DNA of 64,000 nt from Roseibium aestuarii (GTDB taxonomy: Bacteria; Pseudomonadota; Alphaproteobacteria; Rhizobiales; Stappiaceae). The position numbers were made by a program, and so were the translations under genes. The stretch is from assembly GCF_008477545.1 (NCBI RefSeq), contig NZ_VORA01000003.1, forward strand, positions 186,001 through 250,000. Direction: 5' to 3'. Each line of letters begins with the position of its first letter. Position 1 is the stretch's first letter. Under the pieces are notes generated by a model that was not told the DNA's origin, did no database searches, and was given only the letters and a program-made list of their open reading frames with translations. This document shows positions 1-9,718 of the stretch, in pieces.

Positions 1-201
1 TGCGCCGGTGCCGAGCCAGTACTGAACGCGCTCGACGTTCAGGGTCACGCGCTCTTCGGAATCCTTCGGCAGCATCGGGTTGTAGGCGCCGATCTTTTCG
101 ATGAAGCGGCCATCGCGCGGAGCGCGGATGTCGGCAACGACGATGCGGTAGTACGGACGCTTCTTGGAGCCGCCACGTGCGAGACGAATTTTGGTAGCCA
201 T
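1..201 (-). CDS. rpsP: 30S ribosomal protein bS16 (C-terminus cut by window edge)
   Basis: The first 67 codons are present; the rest lies beyond base 1. The protein begins [19 protein letters not shown] and continues with [19 protein letters not shown] and a YNP motif, which is the standard bS16 N-terminus. bS16 binds the 5' domain of 16S rRNA and helps 30S assembly. It lies 20 bp downstream of the chorismate mutase gene and follows ffh on the same strand, so the three genes are probably cotranscribed. In related genomes rimM, trmD and rplS usually follow; here they would lie outside the window. Confidence 0.96.
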   Translation of the reverse strand, partial: MATKIRLARGGSKKRPYYRIVVADIRAPRDGRFIEKIGAYNPMLPKDSEERVTLNVERVQYWLGTGA

Positions 202-221
202 TTTCTAGTTCTCCAGTTTGT

Positions 222-551
222 TCAGTTGCCGGTTTCAGCGGCGATGGCTTCATGGTGCCGGATGACTTCCCGAACGATGAAGTTCAGGAATTTCTCGGCG
301 AAATCAGGATCGAGCTGAGCGTCGCTCGCAAGCTGGCGCAGACGTTCGATCTGAATCTTTTCGCGAGCCGGATCCGCCGCGGGCAGATCGTTGGTCGCCT
401 TGAGAACACCCACTTTCTGGGTGCACTTGAACCGCTCGGCCAGCATGTGGACCAGTGCGGCGTCAATGTTGTCGATGGAGGATCGCAGGGCCTTCAGCTC
501 TTCGAGGGCCCGAGACTGGCCCAGCTGGATTTCCGCTTCGCTCACACTCAT
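222..551 (-). CDS. Chorismate mutase, AroQ class
   Basis: The 109-residue all-helical protein matches a monofunctional AroQ chorismate mutase, which converts chorismate to prephenate for Phe and Tyr synthesis. Visible active-site positions are Arg23 in LRSSID, Arg40 in LAERF and Lys51 in VGVLKA, followed by the usual PAREKIQIERL stretch. No prephenate dehydratase or DAHP synthase domain is fused to it. Its ATG overlaps the ffh stop codon by 4 bp, which suggests translational coupling, and rpsP follows 20 bp downstream. The same ffh / chorismate mutase / rpsP order is known from other rhizobial genomes. Confidence 0.9.
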   Translation of the reverse strand: MSVSEAEIQLGQSRALEELKALRSSIDNIDAALVHMLAERFKCTQKVGVLKATNDLPAADPAREKIQIERLRQLASDAQLDPDFAEKFLNFIVREVIRHHEAIAAETGN

Positions 552-2125
552 TTCTTCTTCCCCCGTCCCAGGCCGGGAAGGCCACCGAGACCGCCGGGAA
601 GCTTCGGACCACCGAGCCCCGGAAGACCGGGCAGACCGCCAGGCATTCCTCCGCCGAGGCCCCCTCCGAGCCCCCCAAGACCACCGGGCAGGCCCTTGGG
701 CAACTCGCCGCCGCCGGGCAGCTTGCCCGACTTGACCATCTCTTCAAGCTGCTTGGGATCGACGTCCGGCATGCCCATGCCGCCGGTCAGACCACCCATG
801 AGCTTGCCGAGCATGCCCTTCTTCTTGCCCATCATCTTCATCATGTCCGCCATCTGGCGGTGCATCTTCAGAAGCTTGTTCACTTCGGCCACATCCACGC
901 CGGAGCCGGCGGCGATGCGCTTCTTGCGGCTCGCCTTCAGGATGTCCGGCTTGGAGCGTTCCTGCTTGGTCATGGACGAGATGATGGCGACCTGACGCTT
1001 GAACACCTTGTCGTCGATGTTCGCGGCCTCGATCTGCTTCTTCATCTTGCCGACGCCCGGGAGCATGCCCATCATGCCGGACATGCCGCCCATCTTTTCC
1101 ATCTGGCGCAGCTGCTCGGCCAGATCGTCCAGGTCGAAGTGACCCTTCTGCATGCGGGCGGCCATCTTGGCCGCCTTTTCCGCATCGATGGCTTCCGCGG
1201 CCTTTTCGACCAGCGAGACGATATCGCCCATGCCAAGAATGCGGTCGGCGATGCGCTTAGGATAGAAATCTTCCAGCGCGTCGGACTTTTCGCCCGTCCC
1301 GATCAGCTTTACCGGCTTGCCGGTCACGGCCTGCATGGAGAGCGCCGCGCCACCGCGTCCGTCGCCGTCCATACGGGTCAGGGCAATCCCGGTGATGCCG
1401 ACACGCTCATCGAAGCTCTGGGCCAGATTGACCGCGTCCTGACCGGTCAGCGCATCGGCCACCAGCAGGATTTCATGCGGATTGGCGGCGGCCTTGACCT
1501 CGGCCATTTCCACCATCAGCGGCTCGTCGATGTGGATGCGGCCGGCGGTATCCAGCATCACCACGTCATAACCGCCGAGCCGTGCGGCCGTCATGGCGCG
1601 CTTGGCGATCTCGACCGGGCCCTGGCCCTCGATGATCGGCAGGGTGTCGACGCCGTTCTGCTCGCCGAGAACCTTCAGCTGCTCCTGAGCCGCCGGACGG
1701 CGGGTATCGAGCGAGGCCATCAGGACCTTGCGCTTGTCGCGCTGGGTCAGGCGACGGGCGATCTTGGACGTGGTCGTCGTCTTGCCCGAGCCCTGAAGAC
1801 CGACCATCATGATGGCAACCGGGGCAGGGGCATTTAGGTCGATCCCGCCACCCACGCTGTCACCGCCGAGCATCTCGACGAGCTGGTCGTGAACGATCTT
1901 CACCACCATCTGGCCCGGAGTGATCGACTTGACCACCTCCGCGCCGACGGCGCGATTGCGGACCTTGTCCGTGAACGAGCGAACGACCGGCAGGGCAACG
2001 TCGGCTTCGATCAGTGCGCGGCGAATTTCGCGCATTGCCTCGTTGACGTCGTTTTCCGACAGCGCACCACGTCCGGTGAGCTTGTCGAAAATTCCGCTCA
2101 GTCGATCTGACAGGCTTTCGAACAT
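548..2125 (-). CDS. ffh: Signal recognition particle GTPase Ffh
   Basis: This is the SRP54 homologue, which binds SRP RNA and signal sequences and delivers nascent membrane proteins to FtsY. The helical N domain covers about residues 1-90. The GTPase domain has the P-loop GLQGSGKTTT (residues 109-118), DTRRPAA, DTAGR and TRMDGDGRGG. The methionine-rich M domain runs from about residue 325 to 450. The last 50-60 residues are an unusually long Gly/Leu/Pro tail ending GRGKKK. At 525 residues it is longer than E. coli Ffh (about 453) because of that tail. It is the first gene of the run toward rpsP. No SRP RNA gene was seen nearby. Confidence 0.97.
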   Translation of the reverse strand: MFESLSDRLSGIFDKLTGRGALSENDVNEAMREIRRALIEADVALPVVRSFTDKVRNRAVGAEVVKSITPGQMVVKIVHDQLVEMLGGDSVGGGIDLNAPAPVAIMMVGLQGSGKTTTTSKIARRLTQRDKRKVLMASLDTRRPAAQEQLKVLGEQNGVDTLPIIEGQGPVEIAKRAMTAARLGGYDVVMLDTAGRIHIDEPLMVEMAEVKAAANPHEILLVADALTGQDAVNLAQSFDERVGITGIALTRMDGDGRGGAALSMQAVTGKPVKLIGTGEKSDALEDFYPKRIADRILGMGDIVSLVEKAAEAIDAEKAAKMAARMQKGHFDLDDLAEQLRQMEKMGGMSGMMGMLPGVGKMKKQIEAANIDDKVFKRQVAIISSMTKQERSKPDILKASRKKRIAAGSGVDVAEVNKLLKMHRQMADMMKMMGKKKGMLGKLMGGLTGGMGMPDVDPKQLEEMVKSGKLPGGGELPKGLPGGLGGLGGGLGGGMPGGLPGLPGLGGPKLPGGLGGLPGLGRGKKK

Positions 2126-2591
2126 GCAAAGGTCCTTACGGTCTCGTTCCTCGGGAGAAGTCTCCCGTCATATGGGGTGCCCGGTCCTGCGTGCCACCGC
2201 CCTGCGCCTTGTGCCGACATCGACATGCGCAAAGCAGATTGACACCCGAGGGCGCATCGCGCTGTCGGGTGGTGACCTCCGGGATCTCTTTACACCTTTA
2301 CGGGTCCCGGTCGGCGGCTCGAATTTTCAGTCACTCATATGGAGTTGGACGGGGTTCTGCCCCAAAACAGCGAGGGAGTCAAGGAACCCTGCGGATTTCC
2401 TGCTGCCCCGGGACCGATCCGGCTCTGCGGAACAACCGGACCGCCCCGCCGTTATCGCTCAGGACGGCCCGAAACCGAGATGACTTGCAAGTGATCCGGA
2501 GCAGGACTAATCAGGGAGGAGAGAAGCAGGCGATCCCTTCCCGGTCGCCTCATGCCATCCGGTTCTCCCACGGTCGAGGCAGGACACACAC
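2126..2591. other. Intergenic region between divergent ffh and trkH
   Basis: These 466 bp hold no gene that I can support. A short perfect inverted repeat (CGGGAGA, two-base spacer, TCTCCCG) lies at 2152-2167, just upstream of ffh. The promoters for ffh (leftward) and trkH (rightward) must be here, but I cannot place them with confidence. I looked for the conserved SRP RNA tetraloop region on both strands and did not find it. A Shine-Dalgarno-like GGCAGGA precedes trkH. Confidence 0.5.
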
Positions 2592-4034
2592 ATGGATTTC
2601 CGCGCGGTTGCGCTCCCGATCGGCAAGCTGCTGATCGTGATTGCCGTGTTCATGCTGATCCCGGCCTCGGTCGACCTGATGGCCCGCAACTCCGACTGGC
2701 AGGCTTTCCTCTTCTCGGCAGCCATCATCGGCTGTATCGGGGCGCTGTCGACGGCAGCCCTGTCCGGGCGCAGCGGCACCCTGCGCCGGCGCGAGACCTT
2801 TCTCTTCGTCAACATGGCCTGGCTCGCCTTCTGCACGGCCGGGGCCGTGCCGCTCTATGCCAGCGGCCTGCACATTTCCTTCACCGACGCCTTCTTTGAA
2901 TCCGCCTCCGGTCTGACCACCACCGGTTCGACCATCCTCACCGGCCTCGACAAGCTGCCGCCCGGCATCCTGCTCTGGCGCTCGCTGCTGCAGTGGATCG
3001 GCGGCATCGGCATCGTGGTCATCGGCATCTGGCTTCTTCCCGGCCTGCGGGTGGGGGGAAGCCAGCTCTTCGCCATCGAGTCCTCGGAAAACACCGCCAA
3101 GCCCTATGGCCGCATCGAGCCCTTCATGATGCGGCTCCTGACCCTCTACGGCACCCTGACGGTCACCTGCATCCTGCTCTACATTGCCTGCGGCATGACC
3201 CTGTTCCAGGCGATCAACCACGCAATGACCACCGTCTCCACCGGCGGCTACTCCACCTCCGACAGCTCCTTCGGGCAGTTCTCCGGCAACGCGGTCTTCT
3301 GGGTCTCCAGCGTCTTCATGCTGGCCTCTTCAGTGCCGTTCCTGTTTCTCATCCGCCTGATCGAGGGCAGGGAGCTCAACGACAAGCAGCAGGTCTTCTG
3401 GCTGCTCGGCATCGTTGCCGCCGCCAGTGCCGCCATCTTCCTGGACCAGCGCTGGGTCCAGAGCGACGATCCGTTCCACCTGCTGACCATGGCCGTCTTC
3501 CACGTGGCCTCGGTCATCACCACCACCGGCTACGCGGCGACCGACTATCTGCAATGGGGCCCCTTCATCATCGCCCTGTTCTTCCTGCTCACCTTCCTGG
3601 GCGGGTGCAGCGGTTCGACCTCCGGAGGCTTCAAGATCTTCCGTATCGTTCTGCTGCTGCAGTTCATCCTGTCGCTGCTCCGCCGCATGGTATTCCCGCA
3701 CCGCATCCTCGCACCGCGCTATGGCGACAAGCCGATTTCGCCCTCGGTCATGGAAGGTGTTCTGGTCTTCGGCATCCTCTATGCGGGCACCTTCGCGCTC
3801 TTCGCGATGATCTACGGATTCTTCGGCCTCGACCTGCCGACAGCGCTAAGCGCCTCGATCACGGCACTGGCCAACGTCGGCCCGGGGGTAGGGGACATCA
3901 TCGGCCCCTCCGGCACCTTCAAGCCCATGCCCGACGCCGTGAAATGGATGCTGTCGATCCAGATGATCCTCGGCCGACTGGAAATCATCGCCGGACTGAT
4001 CCTCATCTCGCCGGATTTCTGGCTGGAAGACTGA
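2592..4034 (+). CDS. trkH: Trk-type potassium uptake membrane subunit
   Basis: The 480-residue integral membrane protein has about ten hydrophobic segments and the pore-loop pattern of TrkH/TrkG channels. The first filter-like loop reads SGLTTTGSTIL, and further loops read TTVSTGGYSTSDSSF, VITTTGYAATDY and ALANVGPGVGD. TrkH forms the K+-translocating pore and normally works with the cytosolic nucleotide-binding subunit TrkA, which is not in this window. The GSTSGGFKIFR segment is also family-typical. The gene stands alone, divergent from ffh, with a GGCAGGA ribosome-binding site about 8 bp before the ATG. Confidence 0.93.
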   Translation: MDFRAVALPIGKLLIVIAVFMLIPASVDLMARNSDWQAFLFSAAIIGCIGALSTAALSGRSGTLRRRETFLFVNMAWLAFCTAGAVPLYASGLHISFTDAFFESASGLTTTGSTILTGLDKLPPGILLWRSLLQWIGGIGIVVIGIWLLPGLRVGGSQLFAIESSENTAKPYGRIEPFMMRLLTLYGTLTVTCILLYIACGMTLFQAINHAMTTVSTGGYSTSDSSFGQFSGNAVFWVSSVFMLASSVPFLFLIRLIEGRELNDKQQVFWLLGIVAAASAAIFLDQRWVQSDDPFHLLTMAVFHVASVITTTGYAATDYLQWGPFIIALFFLLTFLGGCSGSTSGGFKIFRIVLLLQFILSLLRRMVFPHRILAPRYGDKPISPSVMEGVLVFGILYAGTFALFAMIYGFFGLDLPTALSASITALANVGPGVGDIIGPSGTFKPMPDAVKWMLSIQMILGRLEIIAGLILISPDFWLED

Positions 4035-4363
4035 GCCGCGACATCCGGACAGGCACGCTATCAAGCTTGCGAGTCCCAGCCTCTCACCTCAAGCCACTTC
4101 ATTCGTCATCCCTGCGCAGGAAGGAATCCAGTAACCCATTGAAGTGGCGTCGATTTTCGATCATCGGCCACCGCGATGACGACAGGTGAGGCGGGAGAGG
4201 TCCCGGCTCGAGGCCGGGACAGCTTGCTCAAAAAGGTGTGTCAGAGCGGCCTTGTGCGCCGCTCCTGACGCCATCATGCCATGGCCCGAACAGGACGAAG
4301 GAGAGGTCGGGAGCCACAGGAGAAGCGCAAGCCCCCTGCCCTATCGGCCGAAACCCGGCCTTA
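4035..4363. other. Gene-free interval with inverted repeats
   Basis: No gene is supported in these 329 bp between the convergent trkH and yggS. The interval contains one copy of a dispersed repeat (4105-4135, GTCATCC...GGAATCCAGTAAC), bracketed by the inverted pair CCACTTC (4094-4100) and GAAGTGG (4141-4147). A second hairpin is GTCCCGGC/GCCGGGAC at 4200-4220. These probably fold in RNA and may end transcription from both sides, but none is followed by a clear U-run. Confidence 0.55.
4105..4135. repeat. Dispersed palindromic repeat, single copy
   Basis: The unit starts GTCATCCCTGCG and ends GGAATCCAGTAAC. It shares its arms with three units at 51104-51324, which all have GTCATCC at one end and GGATCCAGTA or GGATCCAGCA at the other. 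Small extragenic palindromes of this style are common between alphaproteobacterial genes. It sits between convergent genes, the usual location for such elements. Confidence 0.6.
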
Positions 4364-5041
4364 TCACGCTGGGTAATCGCGATGCCCGAAGATGGCGGAG
4401 CCAACGCGGACATGGGTGGCGCCGAAGCCGACCGCAATCTCGTAGTCCGACGACATGCCCATGGAGAGCCCGGTGAGCCCGTTGCGCCGGGCGATCTGCT
4501 CCAGCAGCGCGAAGTGCGGGCCCGGCGCCTCGTCGACCGGCGGTATGCACATGAGGCCCACCACATTCAGCCCGATCTCGTCGCGGCAAAGCGTGAGGAA
4601 CCCGTCCACCTCCGTCGGCGAAACGCCAGCCTTTTGCGGTTCCTCGCCCGTATTCACCTGGAGATAGCACGGCAGCGACCGGCCCTGCCTGTCCATTTCC
4701 ACCTTCAGCGCCCGGGCGATCTTCTCCCGGTCGATGGTGTGGATCACGTCGAAGGTGGCCACCGCTTCCTTGGCCTTGTTGGACTGCAGCGGGCCGATGA
4801 GATGCAGCTCGATGCCCTCATACTCAGTCCGCAACCCCGGCCACTTGCCCATGGCTTCCTGCACCCGGTTCTCGCCGAAAACCCGCTGTCCCGCGTCGAG
4901 CACCGGCCGGATATCCTCTGCCTCGAAGGTCTTCGACACGGCGATGAGCGTCACGCTGCCCGGAGCGCGGCCCATTTCGGCCTCGGCAGCGGAAATGTCG
5001 GCGCGGACGGCGGAAAGACGCTCGGCGGCAGGTGCGGTCAT
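4364..5041 (-). CDS. yggS: YggS/PROSC-family pyridoxal-phosphate homeostasis protein
   Basis: The 225-residue protein has the fold-type III PLP-binding barrel pattern of the YggS family. The expected PLP lysine is in SVTLIAVSKTF near the N-terminus, followed by GENRVQEAMGKW, HLIGPLQSNKAK, VNTGEEPQKAGV and, near the end, LSMGMSSDYEIAVGFG and VRVGSAIFG. The family binds PLP and buffers cellular B6 vitamers; no enzymatic reaction is firmly established. The length is typical. The gene is monocistronic here, divergent from leuS with a 217-bp gap. Confidence 0.93.
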   Translation of the reverse strand: MTAPAAERLSAVRADISAAEAEMGRAPGSVTLIAVSKTFEAEDIRPVLDAGQRVFGENRVQEAMGKWPGLRTEYEGIELHLIGPLQSNKAKEAVATFDVIHTIDREKIARALKVEMDRQGRSLPCYLQVNTGEEPQKAGVSPTEVDGFLTLCRDEIGLNVVGLMCIPPVDEAPGPHFALLEQIARRNGLTGLSMGMSSDYEIAVGFGATHVRVGSAIFGHRDYPA

Positions 5042-5258
5042 GGCGTTCGGGGCCCCTCATCGGTTCGGGTGGTGTCTTGTCGTGCCCTCTGATAGGGTCG
5101 CGCGGACCAAAATTGCAAGCACCCCGGGCGCAGACAGGAAAATGCCTTCATTTTCCTGCCATCTCTGTTGACCGGGCGGCGGATTTCTGGTGACAGTCCG
5201 CCAGCACCCACAGACCTTTCGGCGCCTCTTTCTGGCGCCCTTCAAGACGGCATTACGA

Positions 5259-7868
5259 ATGGCAACGGAACGGTATAACGCGCGGGAAGTCGAAGCGCGC
5301 TGGCAGAAGACCTGGACCGAGAAGGACGTCTTCGTCACGTCCAACGAAGACCCCCGCGACAAGTACTACGTCCTGGAGATGTTCCCCTATCCGAGCGGGC
5401 GCATCCACATGGGCCATGTGCGCAACTACACCATGGGCGACGTGGTGGCCCGCTACAAGCGCGCCGCCGGCTTCAACGTGCTGCATCCCATGGGCTGGGA
5501 CGCCTTCGGCATGCCCGCCGAAAATGCCGCCATGCAGAACAAGGTTCATCCCAAGGACTGGACCTACGAGAACATCGCCACCATGCGCGACCAGCTCAAG
5601 ATCATGGGCCTGTCCCTTGACTGGAGCCGCGAGTTCGCCACCTGCGACGTGGAATATTACACCCAGCAGCAGCGCCTGTTCCTGAAGTTCCTGGAAGCCG
5701 GTCTGGTCTATCGCAAGAACGCCAAGGTCAACTGGGATCCGGTCGACATGACCGTGCTCGCCAACGAGCAGGTGATCGACGGGCGCGGCTGGCGCTCGGG
5801 CGCCCTGGTGGAACAGCGCGAGCTGACCCAGTGGTTCTTCCGCATCTCCGACTATTCCGAAGACCTGCTCGAAGCCATCGACACCCTGGACCGCTGGCCG
5901 GACAAGGTGCGCCTGATGCAGAAGAACTGGATCGGCAAGTCGGAAGGCCTGCGCGTCCGCTTCGAATTCACCACGCCTGCCCCCACCGGTGACACGGCGC
6001 TCGAGATCTTCACCACCCGTCCAGACACCCTCTTCGGCGCCTCCTTCATGGGCCTGTCGCCGGACCATCCGGTGACGGCGAAGCTTGCCGAAACCAATCC
6101 GGAGCTGCAGGCCTTCATCGAGGAATGCCGCCGCATCGGCACCTCGGCGGAAGCCATCGAAACCGCCGAGAAGAAGGGCTTCGACACCGGCCTGCGCGTG
6201 CGTCATCCGCTGGATGCCTCGATCGAGCTACCGGTCTATGTGGCCAACTTCATCCTCATGGACTACGGCACCGGCGCCATCTTCGCCTGCCCGGCCCACG
6301 ACCAGCGCGACCTGGACTTCGCCCGCAAGTACGACCTGCCGGTCAAGGCCGTGGTTCTGCCGAAGGATGCGGATCCGGCGAGCTTCGAAGTCGGCGACAC
6401 CGCTTTCACCGATGACGGCACCATCTTCAATTCCGCCTTCCTCGACGGTCTGACGATTGCCGAGGCCAAGGAAGCCGTGGCAGCCAGGCTGGAGGCCATC
6501 TCCATTGACGGCGCGCCCCAGGCCGAACGCCAGGTGAACTACCGTCTGCGCGACTGGGGCATTTCCCGTCAGCGCTACTGGGGCTGCCCGATCCCGGTCA
6601 TCCACTGCGATGACTGCGGCGTGGTTCCGGAAAAGGACGAGAACCTGCCGGTTCAACTGCCTGACGACATCAACTTCGACAAGCCGGGCAACCCGCTCGA
6701 CCGTCACGCGACCTGGCGCAACACCTGCTGCCCGAAATGCGGCAAGGATGCCCTGCGCGAGACGGACACGATGGACACCTTCGTCGACAGCTCCTGGTAC
6801 TTCGCCCGCTTCACCGCGCCGCGTTGCGACCAGCCGACAGAGCCGAAGGCCGCCAACGAATGGCTGCCGGTGGACCAGTATATCGGCGGCATCGAGCATG
6901 CGATCCTGCACCTGCTCTATTCCCGCTTCTTCACCCGGGCCATGCAGAAGGTCGGCGCGCTGGACCTGAAGGAGCCGTTCAAGGGCCTCTTCACGCAAGG
7001 CATGGTGACCCACGAGACCTACAAGTCCCAGGACGGAAAGTGGCTGAGCCCGGCCGAGATCACCCTCTCGGAGAACAACGGCGTGCGCGTCGCGGTTCAT
7101 GCGGTCTCCGGCGAACCGGTCACCATCGGCTCCATCGAGAAGATGTCGAAGTCGAAGAAGAACACGGTCGACCCGACGGACATCATCGAGACCTACGGCG
7201 CCGACACGGCCCGCTGGTTCGTGCTCTCCGACAGCCCGCCCGAGCGTGACGTGATCTGGACCGAAGAAGGCGTCCAGGGCGCCTGGCGCTTCGTCCAGCG
7301 CGTCTGGCGTCTGGTGCAGGAAATCGCCGACGCCACCTCTGCCGCCCCTGCCCCGGCAGAGCTGGGCGAAGCCGCCACCGAGCTGCGCCGCGCCACCCAC
7401 AAGACGCTCGCCGCAGTGACCAAGGATCTGGAAACCCTCGGGTTCAACCGCTCCGTTGCGCGCATCTACGAATATGTGAACCAGATCGGCAAGGCCCTGA
7501 ACGACGGCGTCAGCGCCCCCGACATGGCCTTTGCGGTGCGTGAGGCCGGCGAATATCTGGTCCAGATGATCGCCCCGATGATGCCGCACCTCGCCGAGGA
7601 ATGCTGGACCCGCCTGGGCAAGGACACGCTGATCTCCGAAGCCTCCTGGCCGGCGATCGAGGACGCGCTCCTGGTCGATGACAGCGTGGTTCTGCCCATC
7701 CAGGTGAACGGCAAGCGCCGCGGTGAGATCAAGGTTGCACGTGACGCTTCCATTCAGGAGGTCGAAGCAGCTACCTTGGCTCTGGATTTCGTGCAGCGGG
7801 CGCTGGAAGGCAAGCCGCCGCGCAAGGTGATTGTGGTGCCGCAGAGGATCGTGAATGTCGTTGCCTGA
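5259..7868 (+). CDS. leuS: Leucyl-tRNA synthetase
   Basis: This class I synthetase charges tRNA-Leu. The HIGH-type motif is in [17 protein letters not shown] and the KMSKS motif is in [11 protein letters not shown]. An editing (CP1) domain lies between them, including the threonine-rich [13 protein letters not shown], and a zinc-type cysteine pair motif (CDDCG, then CCPKCG) is present. I chose the ATG at 5259 ([16 protein letters not shown]), giving 869 residues; a GTG 69 bp upstream is possible but adds residues not typical of the family. The stop overlaps the start of lptE by 14 bp, indicating an operon with lptE and holA. Confidence 0.97.
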   Translation: MATERYNAREVEARWQKTWTEKDVFVTSNEDPRDKYYVLEMFPYPSGRIHMGHVRNYTMGDVVARYKRAAGFNVLHPMGWDAFGMPAENAAMQNKVHPKDWTYENIATMRDQLKIMGLSLDWSREFATCDVEYYTQQQRLFLKFLEAGLVYRKNAKVNWDPVDMTVLANEQVIDGRGWRSGALVEQRELTQWFFRISDYSEDLLEAIDTLDRWPDKVRLMQKNWIGKSEGLRVRFEFTTPAPTGDTALEIFTTRPDTLFGASFMGLSPDHPVTAKLAETNPELQAFIEECRRIGTSAEAIETAEKKGFDTGLRVRHPLDASIELPVYVANFILMDYGTGAIFACPAHDQRDLDFARKYDLPVKAVVLPKDADPASFEVGDTAFTDDGTIFNSAFLDGLTIAEAKEAVAARLEAISIDGAPQAERQVNYRLRDWGISRQRYWGCPIPVIHCDDCGVVPEKDENLPVQLPDDINFDKPGNPLDRHATWRNTCCPKCGKDALRETDTMDTFVDSSWYFARFTAPRCDQPTEPKAANEWLPVDQYIGGIEHAILHLLYSRFFTRAMQKVGALDLKEPFKGLFTQGMVTHETYKSQDGKWLSPAEITLSENNGVRVAVHAVSGEPVTIGSIEKMSKSKKNTVDPTDIIETYGADTARWFVLSDSPPERDVIWTEEGVQGAWRFVQRVWRLVQEIADATSAAPAPAELGEAATELRRATHKTLAAVTKDLETLGFNRSVARIYEYVNQIGKALNDGVSAPDMAFAVREAGEYLVQMIAPMMPHLAEECWTRLGKDTLISEASWPAIEDALLVDDSVVLPIQVNGKRRGEIKVARDASIQEVEAATLALDFVQRALEGKPPRKVIVVPQRIVNVVA

Positions 7869-8463
7869 GGCTGTCCGGACCGCTCGGACCCGATTTGAAA
7901 CCCTGACCCGGCGCGGAGCTTCCGCGCCGGGTCTCGGTGTTGCGCTCTGTCTGGCTCTGGGCCTGGCCCTGACCGCCTGTCAGGTCCGTCCGCTCTATGG
8001 CACCGCGCCCTCCGTCGGAGCTCTCGACCAGAGCGACACGGTCCAGACCCATCTCGCCTCCATCGAGATCGACAGCATTTCCAGCTCCAACGGTGTCGAC
8101 AAGGACGCAAGGCGCGAGCTCTACAACGAGCTGACCTTCCTGTTCGAACGCGGCGCCGGCACCCCGGACAAGCGCTACCGCCTGGAGATCCTTATGGATC
8201 AGGCCACGGCGGAAGTGGGTGTCGAGCAGCTGGCGGACGTTCCGGCCGCCTACACGATGACGGTGAACACCAGCTTCGTTCTGGTGGACAAGGAAACCGA
8301 CACGACGCTGATGACAGGCAAGTCCTTCGCCACCGCGTCGTATGACTTCTCGAACCAGCGCTTCGCCAACATCCGCGCCAAGCGGGATGCCGGCCAGCGC
8401 GCGGCTCGCGTGGTCGCAGCCGACATTCAGGCCCGCGTAGCCGGCTATTTCGCCACACGCTGA
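7855..8463 (+). CDS. lptE: LPS-assembly lipoprotein LptE
   Basis: The 202-residue protein has an N-terminal hydrophobic stretch ending in a lipobox (LTAC, acylated Cys42) followed by QVRPLYG, which is typical of alphaproteobacterial LptE. LptE is an outer-membrane lipoprotein that plugs the LptD barrel and completes the lipopolysaccharide transport machine. The assignment rests on the lipobox, the RPLYG motif, the size, and the conserved position between leuS and holA. The start overlaps leuS by 14 bp. The N-terminal region before the hydrophobic core is rather long (about 25 residues), so an internal start is possible. Confidence 0.85.
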   Translation: MSLPEAVRTARTRFETLTRRGASAPGLGVALCLALGLALTACQVRPLYGTAPSVGALDQSDTVQTHLASIEIDSISSSNGVDKDARRELYNELTFLFERGAGTPDKRYRLEILMDQATAEVGVEQLADVPAAYTMTVNTSFVLVDKETDTTLMTGKSFATASYDFSNQRFANIRAKRDAGQRAARVVAADIQARVAGYFATR

Positions 8464-8474
8464 CACGGAAAAAC

Positions 8475-8506
8475 GGGGCCGGACCTTCCCTGAGGTCTCC
8501 GGCCCC
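8475..8506 (+). terminator. Hairpin between lptE and holA
   Basis: GGGGCCGGACCT pairs with AGGTCTCCGGCCCC, a 12-bp stem with a two-base bulge, followed by TTCCCCC rather than a strong U-run. It starts 12 bp after the lptE stop. It could attenuate transcription into holA or protect the upstream mRNA; holA has its own good ribosome-binding site (GGAG, about 9 bp before ATG). Confidence 0.5.
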
Positions 8507-8532
8507 TTCCCCCGCATCCGGAGATACCCGTC

Positions 8533-9576
8533 ATGACCGCCCTGAAACCCGGCGACGTCGATCGGTTTCTCGCCCAGCCTCCCAAGGGTGGTGCCCTCGT
8601 TCTCATCTACGGACCGGATACGGGCCTCGTGAGCGAGCGGGCCGGACTGCTGGTCGCCAAGGCCTCGGAAGGCGACGACGATCCCTTCAACCTGGTCAAG
8701 ATTGACGCTTCCGACATCGTTTCTGATCCGACTCGACTGATCGATGAAGCGCTGACCATTCCCCTGTTCGGTGGCCAGAGGGTCATCTGGATCAAGGATG
8801 CGGGCGGCAAGAACCTGCTGCCTGCCGTCTCGCCCCTGATCGAGACGCGGGACCTTTCCGCCTTCATCGTCATCGAGGCCGGTGACCTGAAGAAGGGAAC
8901 GGGCCTGCGCAAGCTCTTCGAGAACGACCGCTCGGCCGTCGCCATCGCTTGCTACGCCGACACGACCCGCGATGTCGACCAGCTCATCGACCAGGAAACC
9001 CGCGCCGCCAATCTCACCATCAGCCGGGAGGCCCGGGCTGCCCTGCACTCCCTTCTGGGCGCCGATCGCATGGCAAGCCGGGGCGAGCTGAAGAAACTCT
9101 GCCTCTATGCCCATGGCCGCGAACGCATCGAAAGCGAGGATGTGGAGGCAATCATCGGCGATGCCTCGGCCTTCGAGCTGTCGCAACTCATCGATGCCAC
9201 GGCGCTCGGCGATTTGGCAAAGCTGGATCACGGGCTAGAACGGCTGGATGCCGCTGGGGGCAGTGCCTCGGTCATGGCCGGACAGGCCCTCTCCCATTTC
9301 CAGATGCTGCACCGGATGCGGGCCATCGTCGACCGGGGAACTTCGGCCAAGGACGTGGTGGACGGCGCCCGCCCCCCTATCTTCTGGAACCGCAAGGCCG
9401 ATATTGCCCGCCAGCTCACCCTCTGGCCCCTCGGCGATCTGGACAAGGCCACAGAGCGCCTGGGAGAGGCACAGAAGGTCTCCCGGCTCAATGACAAGCT
9501 TGGGGTGCCTGTACTCTCCGAAACGCTCCTGACCCTCGCCAGAGTCGCCAGAATGCACGCCCAGAGACGGCGCTGA
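8533..9576 (+). CDS. holA: DNA polymerase III delta subunit
   Basis: The 347-residue protein is the clamp-loader delta subunit, which opens the beta sliding clamp so that it can be loaded on DNA. It begins MTALKPGDVDRFLAQP and continues LVLIYGPDTGLVSERAG, the HolA-typical AAA+-like start without a functional Walker A. Later segments such as RLIDEALTIPLFGGQRVIWIKDA and ISREARAALHSLLGADR fit the family. It follows lptE at 69 bp as in many alphaproteobacteria. A bidirectional terminator lies downstream. Confidence 0.92.
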   Translation: MTALKPGDVDRFLAQPPKGGALVLIYGPDTGLVSERAGLLVAKASEGDDDPFNLVKIDASDIVSDPTRLIDEALTIPLFGGQRVIWIKDAGGKNLLPAVSPLIETRDLSAFIVIEAGDLKKGTGLRKLFENDRSAVAIACYADTTRDVDQLIDQETRAANLTISREARAALHSLLGADRMASRGELKKLCLYAHGRERIESEDVEAIIGDASAFELSQLIDATALGDLAKLDHGLERLDAAGGSASVMAGQALSHFQMLHRMRAIVDRGTSAKDVVDGARPPIFWNRKADIARQLTLWPLGDLDKATERLGEAQKVSRLNDKLGVPVLSETLLTLARVARMHAQRRR

Positions 9577-9656
9577 CCCTCAGCGGTCCTGAATCCTGGC
9601 GTGGCACCACGGCAACGCGGAGCCAGGTAAGATATCAAGCTATTGAGTTAAAAGAG

Positions 9657-9685
9657 AAAAAGCCGGGACAGGATCCCGGCTTTCG
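9657..9685. terminator. Bidirectional terminator between holA and parB
   Basis: An AAAGCCGGGA stem (9659-9668) pairs with TCCCGGCTTT (9674-9683) around a five-base loop. A-rich and T-rich flanks on both sides suit termination of the convergent holA and parB transcripts. Confidence 0.8.
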
Positions 9686-9718
9686 TGATTGTTTCGCTGT
9701 CGAATCCGTTTGAGCGGA

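Noticed and set aside
455..1837. Long plus-strand frame opposite ffh
   Set aside because: Antisense of a certain ffh gene; composition is His/Arg/Leu-rich without domains.
2126..2591. Possible SRP RNA gene next to ffh
   Set aside because: I searched both strands for the conserved GGAAGCAGCC-type tetraloop region and did not see it.
5190..5258. Upstream GTG start for leuS
   Set aside because: Adds 23 residues that do not resemble the LeuS N-terminus; the ATG at 5259 begins the conserved sequence.
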